Assembly (NCBI GenBank): GCA_030159075.1
Contig: BROG01000151.1
Location: forward strand, 822,001-886,000
DNA from: Atrina japonica
Taxonomy: Eukaryota > Mollusca > Bivalvia > Pterioida > Pinnidae
DNA length: 64,000 nucleotides
Direction of reading: 5' to 3'
The position numbers and the translations under genes are program-made. Shown in pieces: positions 43,626-56,470 of this stretch. Below the pieces are notes generated by a model. The model was given only the letters and a program-made list of their open reading frames with translations. It had not been told where the DNA came from and did not search any database. Each line of letters opens with the position of its first letter. Position 1 is the first letter of the stretch.

Positions 43626-44949
43626 AGTTTTTGTATGTGTTATACTGTAGCGGTAAGTCTAGCCTATAGTAAGTAATTTATTTCTTGTACTTGATCGATC
43701 AAATTTTATCAGACAAAAATTTAAAACGAGGCAATTCTAAAAATAGTAACATTAAAAACTTGAAAATAAGTTCAGTTAGACTACTGAGAGTTCATTTGGC
43801 AGCCGAAGCTCGAAGAGTCAACATCGACAGTAAAACTCTCTCTGGGTGAGTGTTTAATTTTTTATTTTATATACAGTAGTACAAGAAATAATATAAAATA
43901 ATACAGATACTATTTTCACTATTTGAACTTTGATACTTGTTGAAACGACGTAAGTGAACAACTTCATACTTTACACTTTACTACTTGTGTCACTTTGTCA
44001 CTTTGAGACTTCATAACTTAGAACGTTGCACACGTTGCAAACTTTGAAACATGAGAACGGTACACACTTGATCACTTTGACAAACTTTGAAACATGAGAA
44101 CGGTACACACTTGATCACTTTGACAAACTTTGAGTACGTTACACACTTTCATGTTCTATGGTTCTCACTCCTGCCGTGAGATTAGTCAGTCCCTGAAAAA
44201 CTAGATATCCCATGATTCCATTCCAAAGATGGCTACCCTTCCTAACCTTTCTGTTTCACTACCCACCCTCCCTCTCTGGTTTAATGCATACAGCCCATAA
44301 AGAGTCATCACCCCTTTTGTTCCACCCCTATAGTCTATACAGAGTAATCACCCTTTGTTTCATGTATACAGTCTATACAGAGTGATCTTCCTTTACCCCA
44401 TCTCTACAGTCTATACAGAGTAATCTCCCTTTGTTTCACCTATAGAGTCTATACAGAGTAATCTCCCTTTGTACATACTATACAAGCCTTAGTACAAGTC
44501 TTAGTTTCAAGCTTGAGTCGAGCTCGGCCTACCGCTTCTCGCGCATGCGCACTCTCACCGACGGTGGCGCCACCAACTACTGGTTTCACAAACCTGGAAA
44601 AACCCAAAGTTTCGGTTCTAAAAATAGATTCACTCTCAGCTCAAAACTGGAAAAACCCAAAGTTTCGGTTCTAAAAATAGATTCACTCTCAGCTCAAAAC
44701 TGGAAAAACCCAACTTCTCTCTCTTACCGTTGACTTCTCGGGAACTCACGTGACCTCTCGTGACTTCTCGTGACCCCATCCTCTTGTAACGAAGGCTCTC
44801 ATTGGCTCCTTAGCCAAGATGGCCGCCTCCACAACCTTCAACTTCCGGTCATAGACACACCCCCAAACTCAACGATTGGCTCTTTCTCCTTACTGTCATG
44901 ACAACATGACCTCACTTCCGGTATGACGCACTTCCGGTTATGACGTCAC
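43626..44949. repeat. Gene-free region with several minisatellites
   Basis: 43-bp unit (ACTTTGAAACATGAGAACGG) at 44041-44150. A unit of about 40 bp with TCTATACAGAGTAATC, five to six copies, at 44286-44480. A 54-bp unit (CCCAAAGTTTCGGTTC) twice at 44592-44706. A CACTTCCGG-rich, CpG-containing stretch lies at about 44830-44940. No gene was recognised; this may be the non-coding right end of the virus-like element. Confidence 0.7.
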
Positions 44950-45075
44950 AGGCGGCTCCATGGTGCGCATTTAAATTGACCAATCAGAAGCCAGTATTCT
45001 GATGACGTCATCAAACAGCGCCACTGGTGGCGCCCCCTAGCGGCGAAAATTCAAATGCGCACCATGGAGCTGCCT
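44950..45075. mobile_element. 126-bp foldback element
   Basis: The 28-bp end AGGCGGCTCCATGGTGCGCA... is repeated inverted at 45048-45075 (differences GGC/AGC and TTAAA/TTGAA). The interior holds CCAATCAG, a palindromic GATGACGTCATC and GCCACTGGTGGC. No target duplication is obvious. Confidence 0.8.
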
Positions 45076-45109
45076 ATTACTTCTCGCGCCAACATAACAA
45101 GAATGAGTT

Positions 45110-45560
45110 AGTTTTCCCGAAATATATAGTTTAACTTAGAAAAAAATGGTTTAACTGCGCCTCAATCACATAAATGATTTTTTTCTCGGTTTAACCTATT
45201 TTTTCAGTTAATGTATATTACGAGAAAAGATAAGATTAACTGGAGAGAAAAAAATATATGTATAACTCGTAACCCACATTTACTGAAGAAAAACTTGGTT
45301 AAACTGAGAAAAATTTGGTTTGACTGAGAAAAACTAGTATTAACTCATTATTGTAATTTTGGCGTGTTTTGTCAGTTAAACCTTGTTTATCTCAGTTAAG
45401 CCTAGTTTTTCTCAGAGACCCTCATTAACTGAGAAAAACTACTTTGAAGTTTAACTCGTAACCCACATGAACTGGAGAAAACTAGGTTTAACTTAGAAAA
45501 ACTAAAGAAAAACTAAGTTCAGCCAAGAAAAACTAGGTTTAATACATTAATGTGATTTTG
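45110..45560. repeat. Degenerate TTTAACTGAGAAAAA repeats in both orientations
   Basis: About a dozen scattered copies of TTTAACT(G/T)AGAAAAA and its reverse complement, loosely spaced. They lie upstream of the transporter gene. No unit length is constant. Confidence 0.6.
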
Positions 45561-45848
45561 ACGTGCCATATATATTGTGGTTATCGTTTTAACTAAGTGA
45601 TGACTTTCGAAAATAGGCAGACTAACTTATTCCGGAAATGTTCCGGTATGGTTTATAGGTTTATATGCCACCAGCGATATCCGATTTTCTGTAGAAAGTA
45701 AAATGCTTGTTTACATCGAAGATTGTCAATGTTAAAACAGCGAATGTGGTGTTTGACACGATAGTTTCGGGTTTTTGTTGCAAAAATATTTTCAGATATT
45801 GTCACTACATGTCTTTTTCAGACAAAAGAAAAATCTCAACAGCTTAAA

Positions 45849-48800
45849 ATGGTCGCCCGAGCGGACTTTTCTGCACCTTATCGTCGTGGAGTGGAAAATG
45901 GAAATTCAGGAGAATTTTCAACCACTTCCATATGTTCAAATTCTTCCCCACGTTTCATAATTGTAGCTGTTATGTCAATTTTCTGTGGAATTTTATTTGG
46001 GTTTGCTGTAGAAAAAAGTAGGGGTATGTAAAACAAATTTCAGAGACATACATGTATTAAACACATATTTTATATACATTTTATTTAAAAACTAATTAAG
46101 TCTAAGAAAAGGAATGTTCCCCATTCTATTTATCTGTTCAAAACAAATTTTACTAGTTATGTCCTTTTAAGAATACCACATAAGACTATATACTGTTGAC
46201 CCAATGACTTTATCCAGGGGCCTATGTGCTTGAATGATCAGAGGACCGTGCTTTATCAGTGCAGGTTTGAGCCCCACTGGAACTTGCATGTTGGCTGATT
46301 TTTGTGAGAAAGTTTACCAGTTTACATACGAAGGCTGGTGAACTTTTCCACCAATTAAAACTGGCCACTACCATATACAATGCAGGGCTCGACCTGGAAT
46401 CCGAAAATTATTAGCCAAAAATTTAGTCAACCAAGATTTTTTTTAGCCAGTTGAAATTTTGATTACCCAGATAAATAAATATTTAAACCAAATATATTTC
46501 TTTACTTTAAAGCAACTCGGTGACAAGTTTTTACTATGTACATCAACAGGTATCATACTATTTACAAGACTACCAGTACTCACTGTTAATCTGGATGCTT
46601 ACTTCATCATATTCATTAGAAAAGGTTACATGTACTGTGACAGAGTGTATTGTCAAATGTTGTTGTCTGTGGTTGTGTTATATTTTCAATTTTTGAAGGA
46701 CAGTATTATTCACACAAAGCAGACACAAAACATGCAGAAAATATTAGTAAGAAAATTAGCAAATTGTATTTTTTATTAGCCAATCTCATGAATCTGGAAA
46801 ATATAGTCAATGGCTACATTAATTGTTAATGTTATATTGGCTAATAACAGGGTGAGCCCTGCAATGTAACTGAAAAAATGTTGAGTGGGGCGTAAAACAA
46901 AAATCAAAATAATATAAAACCGTTCGGCTCTAATCTTACCAGTGAACTGTATGATAAAATGCCACTGCATGATCTGAAATGTATATGGTGTACATATAGT
47001 GAACTATAAATAACTTTGGTGTCTAGAAACTTAAAGTATGTATGAACCACTGGAACATTTTGTTGCCAAACAGTTATTGGTTAGAGTTGTCATTTGGAAA
47101 TTTTAATTTTTCATCATTTTAAGATAGGCTTTTAAATGCTACAGTGGACGAAGGTCAGTAGGTACATGTCACAGTGTGCAAAATATATACTCATATGCAG
47201 AAAACTTTGTGATAATTTAAAAAATATTCATATCAATCAATAAAAACCATACACATGACATACATAATACATATAGAACCAAGAATTAATGGACTTAGGA
47301 TCATTTGCATGTGAAACCTGCCTTAAAGGCCACCTGTTTTCAGCAGCCACTTGTCTTCAACAGCCAGTTAGTATTCCCCCAAATCAATTTCACTATATAA
47401 ACATACCTAAACCAGCAGCCACCTGTCTAACGTGGCCAGCAGCCAGTGATATTCAGGACTAAATGACTGGTCACACTGTTTTTAACAGCCATTTTTTGAA
47501 GATGGTTGATCACATGATCTATTTTCAGAAAACCTATGAACAGGTTAGCCAGGTAGCACTGTATTATACATGATTTAAACACCTGATCATCTTAACATCA
47601 AACCATTTGGTATTGGTATATGAATACACATGTTTTGCTACACACTGCATAATGGAAATCAATTTTCTTTTGATTTTTTTTTCAACCTGGAATCAAAGGC
47701 CACCTGTCTTATGCAGCCACTTTTTCCCTTGAGTGACTGCTGAAAACAGGTTTGACTGTACATGTATTTAACAATCATGTCCTGACACAATTCTGTTTAT
47801 TGTATTACAGTATATGAACCTGAGGTTATATTTGAACAGATGAATTTATCAAAATTTGTTATGATGAAGATGTTTCTATCAGGTGTGATATCAGGTAAGC
47901 CAACCATTTTTCTTGAACATGATGTTTTTTATTGAAGTGTCATTATTGTTGTACAAAATGCCTATCTCACTGTATCAGTACATACAAAGTAACATATACA
48001 GGCAACTTGTACCACATGAGGAATTTTAATTAACTAGGACTAAATCTGTATAGTTTATTGATAAAAGATCGTTTTACTGACATTGTATGTTGAAATTTGT
48101 ACAAGGTACAAAATTCTAGTACAATGCTAGTCAGATACTGTTACACCTACAAACAAATTTTAGCATGTTGTTTGCCATAAAGACAATTTTTAAAGTAATC
48201 AGAGGATTTGCTTGAAAACAGGAATACTCTGTGTATGATACATAGTCAGCTGGTATCAGGGTGTAACTTATATTGTGAAATGTTTTGTTTTATATTTCAG
48301 GGATGTTCTGCCTTGCAGTGATGTCCATGATTCCATTTACAAGGAACCAGTATCTAAAGGCCAAAGTTTCATTTTTGGGTGGAATTAAAGGAAAAGGTTT
48401 TATGAATGCTGTTTTTGGAGGGGTCATTTTAGGGTCAGGGATGGCTATTGCAGGAACGGTGAGATATCAACAACAAATAAGAAATATTAATTCTGTTTAA
48501 ATTCCTGTTTGTGTTTCACGACCCTATGGTAGTGAATCGAGGACTTTACCACGGAGCCACAATGGCTCTCGCCTAGTTCAGAAGCATATAAAAGTCATTG
48601 ATTTGGTAAAGATGTATTATATATATATATTTATAAATATATAAATATCTTATTTTGTTTCCAGTGTCCTGGTGTGGTGTTTGCTCAAGTTGGTGCCGGA
48701 ACAAGTAATGCAGGTTGAACAACTTTATATAAATACCTACATGTACAATCTATAAATAGATAAAATTGGTCCTCTATTAATTACTGTACCTATAACCTTA

Positions 48801-51800
48801 AAATAAATACCTAAAATATATATATAGATAAAATGCATCCTTGAATAATTATCTAAAACCAAATAAATATATATATCAATCATGTTACTAACTTTGTCAA
48901 TTAAAATGTTTATGAGTTAAAAAAATCCACTCCTTGGCTCGCATTGGCGAGTAAAAAATTGTTTCGGGCGAGTAAATTTACATGATGAACTCGCCCTAGT
49001 GGCGAGTGCTGTGTCGCCACACTGAAAATCTGGATTCCGATGTAGTTTTCGATTTTGTAAATACATGTGATCGTAACCAGTCTGAAAATGACGTTTAATT
49101 TTAGTAAGCGAGTGCTTTTTTACCAGTTTTTTTAACCCTGATACCTCCATGAAAACAAAATTTAAGCCTACATGTACATGTATCAAATAATGATATAAGT
49201 TTAGGTTTACAGTATTACTTATGCACTCCTTAAATAATGAGGGTTATTGTGACATGATGTGATCTTGTTACACTAAGATCATCATCATCGTTACCATGGT
49301 ACACAAACGTAGTTAGATTACTGTTACATTTGTTTACTGCGTAATATTAACTGTTACTACATATCGTTGTAATGTGCAGAAAATGGCCCATACTGTGTCA
49401 TAAGTAGTAAAAAAGAAGGTCGGCCAATATTGACAAAAGTTGGCCTTTATTGTAAAATATTAGCGGAGTCGGCCAACACAAGAAAACCTGTGAAAATAAA
49501 CGTATATGGCTTATGCAGAACCTACTGGGTAATAATCTTAGTATAGTAAATTCTTATATTGACATTACATGTACACACAAACATAAACAAAAGAGAGTGG
49601 ATGTGTAGTTATACAAATATGATTGGCTTCATTTACATAGTTAATTAAGAAAAGGGTTACAGATTAGCTAATTCTGTATTGACTCACTTATTAGGCCTCA
49701 GACTTCCATATTTACCTTTGCCCTGCAGCCTCGGGCCAATATGTGAGACTCCAGCCTTAAAAATGGGCCAATATGGAATTATCTTTTTATTAACCCTTTA
49801 ATACATTACAAGTTTTGTCTTTCATTGTTTATTTGATTTTGGTTTTAAACTTTTATTTTCATAGTATATTTTAAGTTACTAATGCTATTGATATATTTTC
49901 TTGTGTGTTTATTTGGGTGTTTGTTTGTTTTTTTTTGGCAGTTTACTCCTTGCTGGGATCATTGTGTGGTGCTCTTCTGTATGGCGCAGTGGAACCAGCA
50001 TTAACACAAGTAACAAAACCAGCACAGCCTATTAAGTATCAATTGTAAGTTAATCTTTTTCTTGGTTGACATGACATCACAAAACACTGAATCTTTACTC
50101 GACATGCATGACTTTTGAAACTTCTAGGTAATTCAACATTTTCAATTCACCTCTACAAAGTACTATCAACCTGACATCCCAGTTAATCTCTGATTAAGAA
50201 GATTGGTTGAGGCCAGGTTTACCTATTTCTACTCCATACATCAACTTCTTTGTACATGCTTTGATTTAGATGCTGGGATCGTCCAGTACTTTTTTTTTTT
50301 TTTTTTTTTTTTTTCAAAAATGACCCTGTTTTGGTCTTAATATATTTTCAATGCTGTGTGTATACCATATGGTCAGATTAATTGGGGATGCAAAATAATA
50401 TTATGTTGGTGTGAGATGAGATTTATCATTTTTGATTACTGTATTTTTCATGATGTTGTCAAGATTTCGATAAAAGTAGGGAACTAGATAAATACATTGT
50501 ATCTGCTTTTAAATACCTTAAGAAAACATTTCTATTAAAACAGCTACTGCAAATATCTGGTAACATTCTTTTTTATGTTTCTTCTCTAAACTTTTCTCTG
50601 TAAAAGGAAGATAATCTATCATTATTTATTTTTGTAATCAATATAAAATGAAATATTTAGCAGTTAAAAATACCAGAAATATTTTTAACCTACATGTAAC
50701 ATTTAACATGCTAAAATTATTCCTTATCAAATCATGAGCTCCACTAAAAATGATTCAAAATATCAAGCTGTCATTGTGCAGCCATGTATAGTGATGGTGT
50801 CTTTGAGAGAAAAAAAAGGTTTCTTTGAGAGATTTCTATCCCCAGCCATATAAAATACATTTCTAGCCATCTGCCTGAAGTATAATTCACTATGTATTTT
50901 TGGTCATTTTGACTCAACATCATGTGATCTGGTTTAACACTTTTGAGTATATGTTTTGATTTTCTATTTTCAGTCTGTATCAGATATATGGGTCACCATA
51001 CTTTATAATGGCCTTGCCAACTGCAGCTTTCCTCTCTGTTGTTGTATTTACTCTAGAGCTTTTGTTCCCATGGGAATCAGAAAACAATGTAAGAAATTGT
51101 TACAAGTACTAGTTTAAGATTAGAAGTATTCTTATTTTGTCCATATTTGAAATGTTAACTTAATTTTAATAAGTGTAACATTTGGAAGTGTTTGTATGTT
51201 ACTGTTGTTAGTTTCTGTAGAATGTTGTAACCTGCAATACTTAACATTTCACTAGTGATACTGTCCCTAGGGTAACCTGTAGTACTTAACATTTCACTGT
51301 TGACACTCTGTAGAATGTTGTAACCTGTAGTACATAACATTTCACTGGTGATACGGTCCCTAGAATGTTGTAACCAGCAGCACATAACATTTTACTGTTG
51401 ACACTCTCTCTAGAATGTTGTAATTTGTAGTACATAACATTTCACTGGTGATACTGTCCCTAGAATGTTGTAACCTGCAGTACTTAACATTTCACTGTTA
51501 ACACTGTCTGTAAAATCTTTTAACCTGCAATATATAAAATTTTACTGGTGAGATTTTCCCTAGAATGTTGTAACCTGAAGTATATAACATTTCACTGTTA
51601 ATACTGTTTGTGGAATGTTGTAACTTGCAATACTTAACATTTCACTGTTGAAAGCCTACTGTCTCTAGAATGTTGTAACCTGTAGTACATAACATTTTAC
51701 TTTTGATACTGTCCCTGGAATGTTGTAACCAGCTGTACATAACATGTCACTGTTGACACTCTCTGTAGAATGTTGTAACCAGCTGTACATAACATGTCAC

Positions 51801-54800
51801 TGTTGACACTCTCTGTAGAATATTGTAACCTGCAGTACTTAACATTTCACTGTTGACACTCTCTGTAGAATGTTGTAACCTGTAGTACATAACATTTTAC
51901 TTTTGATACTGTCCCTGGAATGTTGTAACCAGCTGTACATAACATGTCACTGTTGACACTCTCTGTAGAATGTTGTAACCAGCTGTACATAACATGTCAC
52001 TGTTGACACTCTCTGTAGAATATTGTAACCTGCAGTACTTAACATTTCACTGTTGACACTCTCTGTAGAATGTTGTAACCTGCAGTATATAACATTTCAC
52101 TGGTGATATGGTCCCTAGAATGTTGTAACCAGCAGTACTTAACATTTCACTGTTGACACTCTCTGTAGAATCTTGTAACCTGCAGTATATAACATTTCAC
52201 TGTTAATACTGTCTGTAGAATGTTGTTACAAAATGTACCTGCAGTACTGTTGATACTGTCCCTAGAATGTTGTAACTTGCAGTGCACAAAATTTTACTGT
52301 TGATACTGTCCCTAGAATGTTGTAACTTGCAGTACATAAATTTTTTTTACTGTTGATACTGTCCCTAGAATGTTGTAACCTGCAGTTAATTATTGTTGAT
52401 AGATTGGATTAATTTCTAATTTTACTTTTGAACTATTCTAGGTTGATTCAACAGTTTTTGAAAGTTCCAGCTATCTTAGTGTACCAACATGGCCACCATA
52501 TATGTCAGGAATCTTAGTGGGATTGTTACAGATACCTGTTGTTATGGTGATTGGTGATACTTTAGGTATAAATCATACTTTATACATAGATTTGGCATAT
52601 TTTAATCACCATTTCATAGTTTTCAAACACTCCCAACATTGTATACCTGGTAATTTTCGTCCTTTTATAAGAGAAAACATATTCACTCTGTCTGATTATT
52701 ATCCTAAATCACCATACTATCTTGGATGGCATAAATATCCATGCATCAGTTATTTTGCTTGGAATTTTTGCCTTCATTTTAAATTCCTCCTCCCATGTAA
52801 GAGCAAAAATAGTGAAAATTAAATGCGAGTGAAAATTTGCAGGGATACAGTAAAACCTGCTTTAGCGACAACCCGTGTATAAAGACCAGTTGGTCATAAA
52901 GACAGTTTATACTGTCCCCAATAGTACCATTTGTGTACAAATCAGCCTCTGTATAAAGACCACCTCCCTATAAAGACTGGTTTTATTGTCTCCATAAGAG
53001 GGTCTTTATATATAAATTTCACTGTATACAGTATTTACATAAATTTTTCCCAGTAGTCACTATTATATGCATTTCTGAAAAATACATTTTCTGTTAGGCC
53101 TAGTATCTCATTCTGTTCAGTATTATAGTACTGGAATGAAATATGGAATAGTTTAGAATGTTTTTGTTTATTCTTCAATTCATCTTAATTTTTTAAGACT
53201 TTTAATTGTTGAAATGAAGTTTTTAAATTTATACCAGAGGATTTATCAAAAACTGACCTTTTTGAAATCCAAATTCTTGTCAACATTGGCTAATTTATTT
53301 GATCCTGTCAGTTTCATTTTCATTATCTACTATTATTCTATATTTATTTAGTGGTCCCAATGATGGCCAGCTCAGACAGATTAACCAGTATATACCAGTC
53401 AAATCTTCTACTTGTGTTTTAGTAAATAATCCATGTTGTATTGACAGGATGCAGCAGTAGTCACTGCACTCTTGCTTCACAAGTTTTAGTAACAGAAAAA
53501 ATGAAGAAGATTTCAACATATCTGACAAAATATCAGAATGGACTGGACAACTGGTGGCAGGTAAGAATTAACTATAATCCATACAGATTACAATGATGTC
53601 AGTATTTACTGAAGTCATTCAAATTAATCATAGTCACACACACAAACAGCATCTCATTTATACAATTTGTCCCATCATGATTCAACAGCGGCTTTTGATC
53701 TGATTTCATTTTATCATGTTATGTAAAAGTATTATTTTATTTACAACAATTAACAAACAAGTAACGTCATTTATATAAATGTATCTTGTTAGGTCTGATG
53801 TTGGCATTAGGGGAATGGTTGCTGTGGGAGGAAATTGGAGTACCCAGAGAAATTCCATGTGTCCAACTTGGCAACTATTATACCATTTAGCATACTCCCC
53901 TTATCCAATCTGAGTATCAAACCTGGGTCGCATTGGTGAGAAGTGAGAAGGCAAACTATTGCACTACCCAGACACCTTTTGGATGATTACAAATTAACAA
54001 ATCTTTTTTATCTGTTTACTTGGTCTGCAAAAAAAAAATCTTTGTAGCAGCAGTAATGTCACTGTCAACATACCTTCCTGGCAGAACATATTTCAATTTA
54101 AAAAGAGTCAGGAATTTTAGAGAGTCAAATCAGGTTTCAGGCTTTCATTCATTTTGGATCAACTTACAGCTGTTTATTATGCTTCAGGTTTTGTTTATTT
54201 TGTGATCAACTTAAAGCTGTTTATTATCTTTCAGGTTTTATTTATTTTGGGATCACCTTTAGGTTCCTATCTTTCTTCTACAATGTCTGGGAGATATGGG
54301 ACAATAGACGGTTTTTCATTCTATCGAGCATTCTTTGGAGGAATGATGATTCTGTTTGGAGCCAGGTTAGCTGGAGGTTGTACAAGGTAATACTTAACTT
54401 TCTTTGACTTGTTCTATTGCAACAAAGAATTTGTATGTATTTGTATTTGTAAGCTGTATGTAAATTTGATGTATAGTATTGTGCAATTGCATAAAGTAGA
54501 ATACTTGAATAAAATAAGGAAGTCCCTGGTAAATTATCTTATTTCTTGCTGGCTTTCATGACTTTTGTCCTTTGGCCTAAATACTGTTAATGTGGATATT
54601 TCTGCATGTTGTAAAATATGTTATTTTCTTATGCAAATCATACGTGTGGTGGTATTTTACAAGATGTCACATCTTACTGCGACTAGTCCTGTGTTAAACG
54701 ATTTAAGCACAACTGTAGGACTGGTACTTAGGGGAAATTTACACAATTAACTCTTCATTGTGTATTTAGTATAAATTAACCCCACGTGTAAATTTTCATG

Positions 54801-55001
54801 TTAACAGTAATACCATTTGACTCACGTCACCATCGAATGTGTAATTGAGTATCAGTTACATCTATATATTAATCAATTCTCTTTTACAGTGGTCATGGTC
54901 TGTCTGGAATTGGATTGATGAATATGTTATCTATAACAGCGATGGCATCATTGTTTGTTGGAGGTCTGGTTACAGCAACAGTGTTGGGTTATTCTACATA
55001 A
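45849..55001 (+). CDS. YeeE/YedE-type (Sulf_transp) membrane transporter, ten exons
   Basis: Exons: 45849-46023, 47811-47894, 48301-48458, 48665-48713, 49942-50044, 50974-51088, 52442-52565, 53448-53560, 54235-54386 and 54890-55001. All introns are GT-AG, the phases agree and the total is 394 residues plus stop. About nine hydrophobic segments. Diagnostic family motifs are GMAIAGTCPGVVFAQVGAGT (split by intron 3) and GARLAGGCTSGHGLSGIGL (split by intron 9), two inverted-repeat-like pore motifs with a Cys each. In bacteria this family takes up thiosulfate or other sulfur species, and those cysteines are needed. An animal copy with dense introns argues for an old acquisition rather than contamination. 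Substrate in the animal unknown. The first in-frame ATG was taken as the start. Confidence 0.88.
46205..46907 (+). repeat. SINE family A in intron 1, split by a later insertion
   Basis: Head and body at 46205-46382 (A-box-like GGGCCTATGTGCTTGAATGA; B-box AGGTTTGAGCCCC) and tail at 46862-46907 (GTTGAGTGGGGCGTAAAAC). The two parts join naturally when the element at 46383-46861 is removed. Confidence 0.85.
46383..46861. mobile_element. 479-bp MITE inserted in a SINE
   Basis: Terminal inverted repeats CAGGGCTCGACC and GGGTGAGCCCTG. A CAATG duplication flanks both sides (46378-46382 and 46862-46866). The CAGGG ends recall hAT elements, though those make 8-bp duplications. The frame at 46459-46779 lies inside; it is AT-rich and not recognised. 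Confidence 0.85.
48515..48580 (-). repeat. tRNA-like SINE head in intron 3
   Basis: The minus strand reads GGCTCCGTGGTAAAGTCCTC and a B-box-like GATTCACTACC; body absent. A short truncated SINE. Confidence 0.5.
51215..52395. repeat. 50-bp minisatellite in intron 6, more than 20 copies
   Basis: Unit GAATGTTGTAACCTGCAGTA plus CTTAACATTTCACTGTTGAC plus ACTCTCTGTA. Copies vary mainly at the CTGTTGACACTCTCTG / CTGGTGATACTGTCCC switch, and a higher-order block is repeated at about 51660-52030. It fills nearly all of intron 6. Confidence 0.92.
53790..53985 (-). repeat. SINE family C, inverted, in intron 8
   Basis: It matches 57450-57650 (shared GGTNTCTGGGTAGTGCA-type head on the minus strand, GGGAGGAAATTGGAGTA and TGATGTTGGC). 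The orientation is set by the tRNA-like head with its B-box-like segment on the minus strand. Confidence 0.65.
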
Positions 55002-55640
55002 CTTTGTACAGATATGGTTCACTATGATATGCGTACAGACTTGGTCTCGTATGATACACATATGGTAAACTTTATGTATGCACAATATACAGCAAAAACA
55101 GATTATCTAGAAATACAACTAACACCATTTATTATTATACCTCATCTTTGTAAAAGCATAAAATTGAATTAAAATCACATGATCAATTTACATAACATCA
55201 TGTACCCTGTAAAATGTGCCCCCAGGGAATGAAAAACATCATATGCCCTCTGACCACATGCTCCTGTCTATTGCCTAGCAGATTATTCAACAGAGTTACA
55301 GTTCTTAGTATTAACTGAAAGAGTTATGGTTCTTAGTAATAACTGAAACTATTACAACTTAGTATTAATCGAAACAATTTCAAATGTCCGACACTCGGTG
55401 TACAATATAAATCCCAGGGGTTTATTCTATTTACATATCAAGTTCTATGTTGATTTTTAAAAATTTGGTATAATAAACAATTTATGGTTTGGTCCAAGGG
55501 TGATATCAAGATTAGTTTAAGCTCAGCAATAATATTTAGAGAGCTGTACACTCAGGGAACATGATTGCTTCAGGTAAACAAACCTTCATATCACCCTAGA
55601 AACAGGGCCAAAAATGTATATTGAAGAACATACATTGTCA
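55002..55640. other. 3' flank of the transporter gene
   Basis: AT-rich and non-coding. No AATAAA close to the stop was singled out; several AT-rich hexamers occur further on. Confidence 0.5.
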
Positions 55641-56040
55641 CCATTATATATGATAAAGATCACCATCATATACAACAAAGATCACCATTCTATAAAGTAG
55701 AGTGTCACTATCATATACAATAGAGATCACAATTATATACGACAAAGATCACCATTATATACAACAAAGATCACCATCATATACAACAAAGATTGCCATT
55801 ATATACAACAAAAATCACCATTGTATACAACAAAGATCACCATTATATTCAACAAAGGTCACCATTGTATACAATAAAGAGCACCATTATACAGTAAAGA
55901 TCACCAGTATACAATAAAGAGCACCATTATATACAAAACAGATCACCATTATATACTGTGAAGATCACCATTATATACAATAAACATCACCATTATATAA
56001 AATAAACATCACCATTATATACAATCACCATTTCTTTATA
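55641..56040. repeat. Short-unit minisatellite (about 21-22 bp)
   Basis: About 17 copies of AAGATCACCATTATATACAA-like units. The plus frame at 55702-55917 simply translates it. Confidence 0.92.
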
Positions 56041-56470
56041 TACCACAAACATCATTAAACACAAAAAGCACTATCACATATACTACTTTTGCTGATTAAA
56101 AACACTCGCCCAATTTACTTACTGAATTTGGTATACCTCTATGTGTTCTGGACATTAAAACTATTTCACTTACTGTAACACATTCACTTTATTATCCATA
56201 CACACTTAGTATACCAACTTCAATCGTTTTAAGACTCACTTTGGTATAAATACATACTTAGATGTACAAACTTCACTCACATTCACCTTAGTGTCTGTAT
56301 TAACTTTACCCAGTGTAGCACATTTACCTGATATCTAGTAAACACTCATTCCTACCTCCATCCATACACTTTGTCAAGTTCCACTTTTACTCATTCACCC
56401 TACGTCCATAAACTTTGTCAAGCTTCCCTCATTCACTGTACCTATATACACATTTGAAAGACCACCATCA
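56041..56470. other. No gene recognised
   Basis: Low-complexity C/A/T-rich DNA that grades into the next array. Confidence 0.6.

Noticed and set aside
46459..46779. 106-residue frame in the intronic MITE
   Set aside because: AT-rich chance frame inside a non-autonomous element; no transposase motif.
52502..52822. 106-residue plus-strand frame continuing past transporter exon 7
   Set aside because: Only 52502-52565 is coding; the remainder reads through the consensus donor at 52566.
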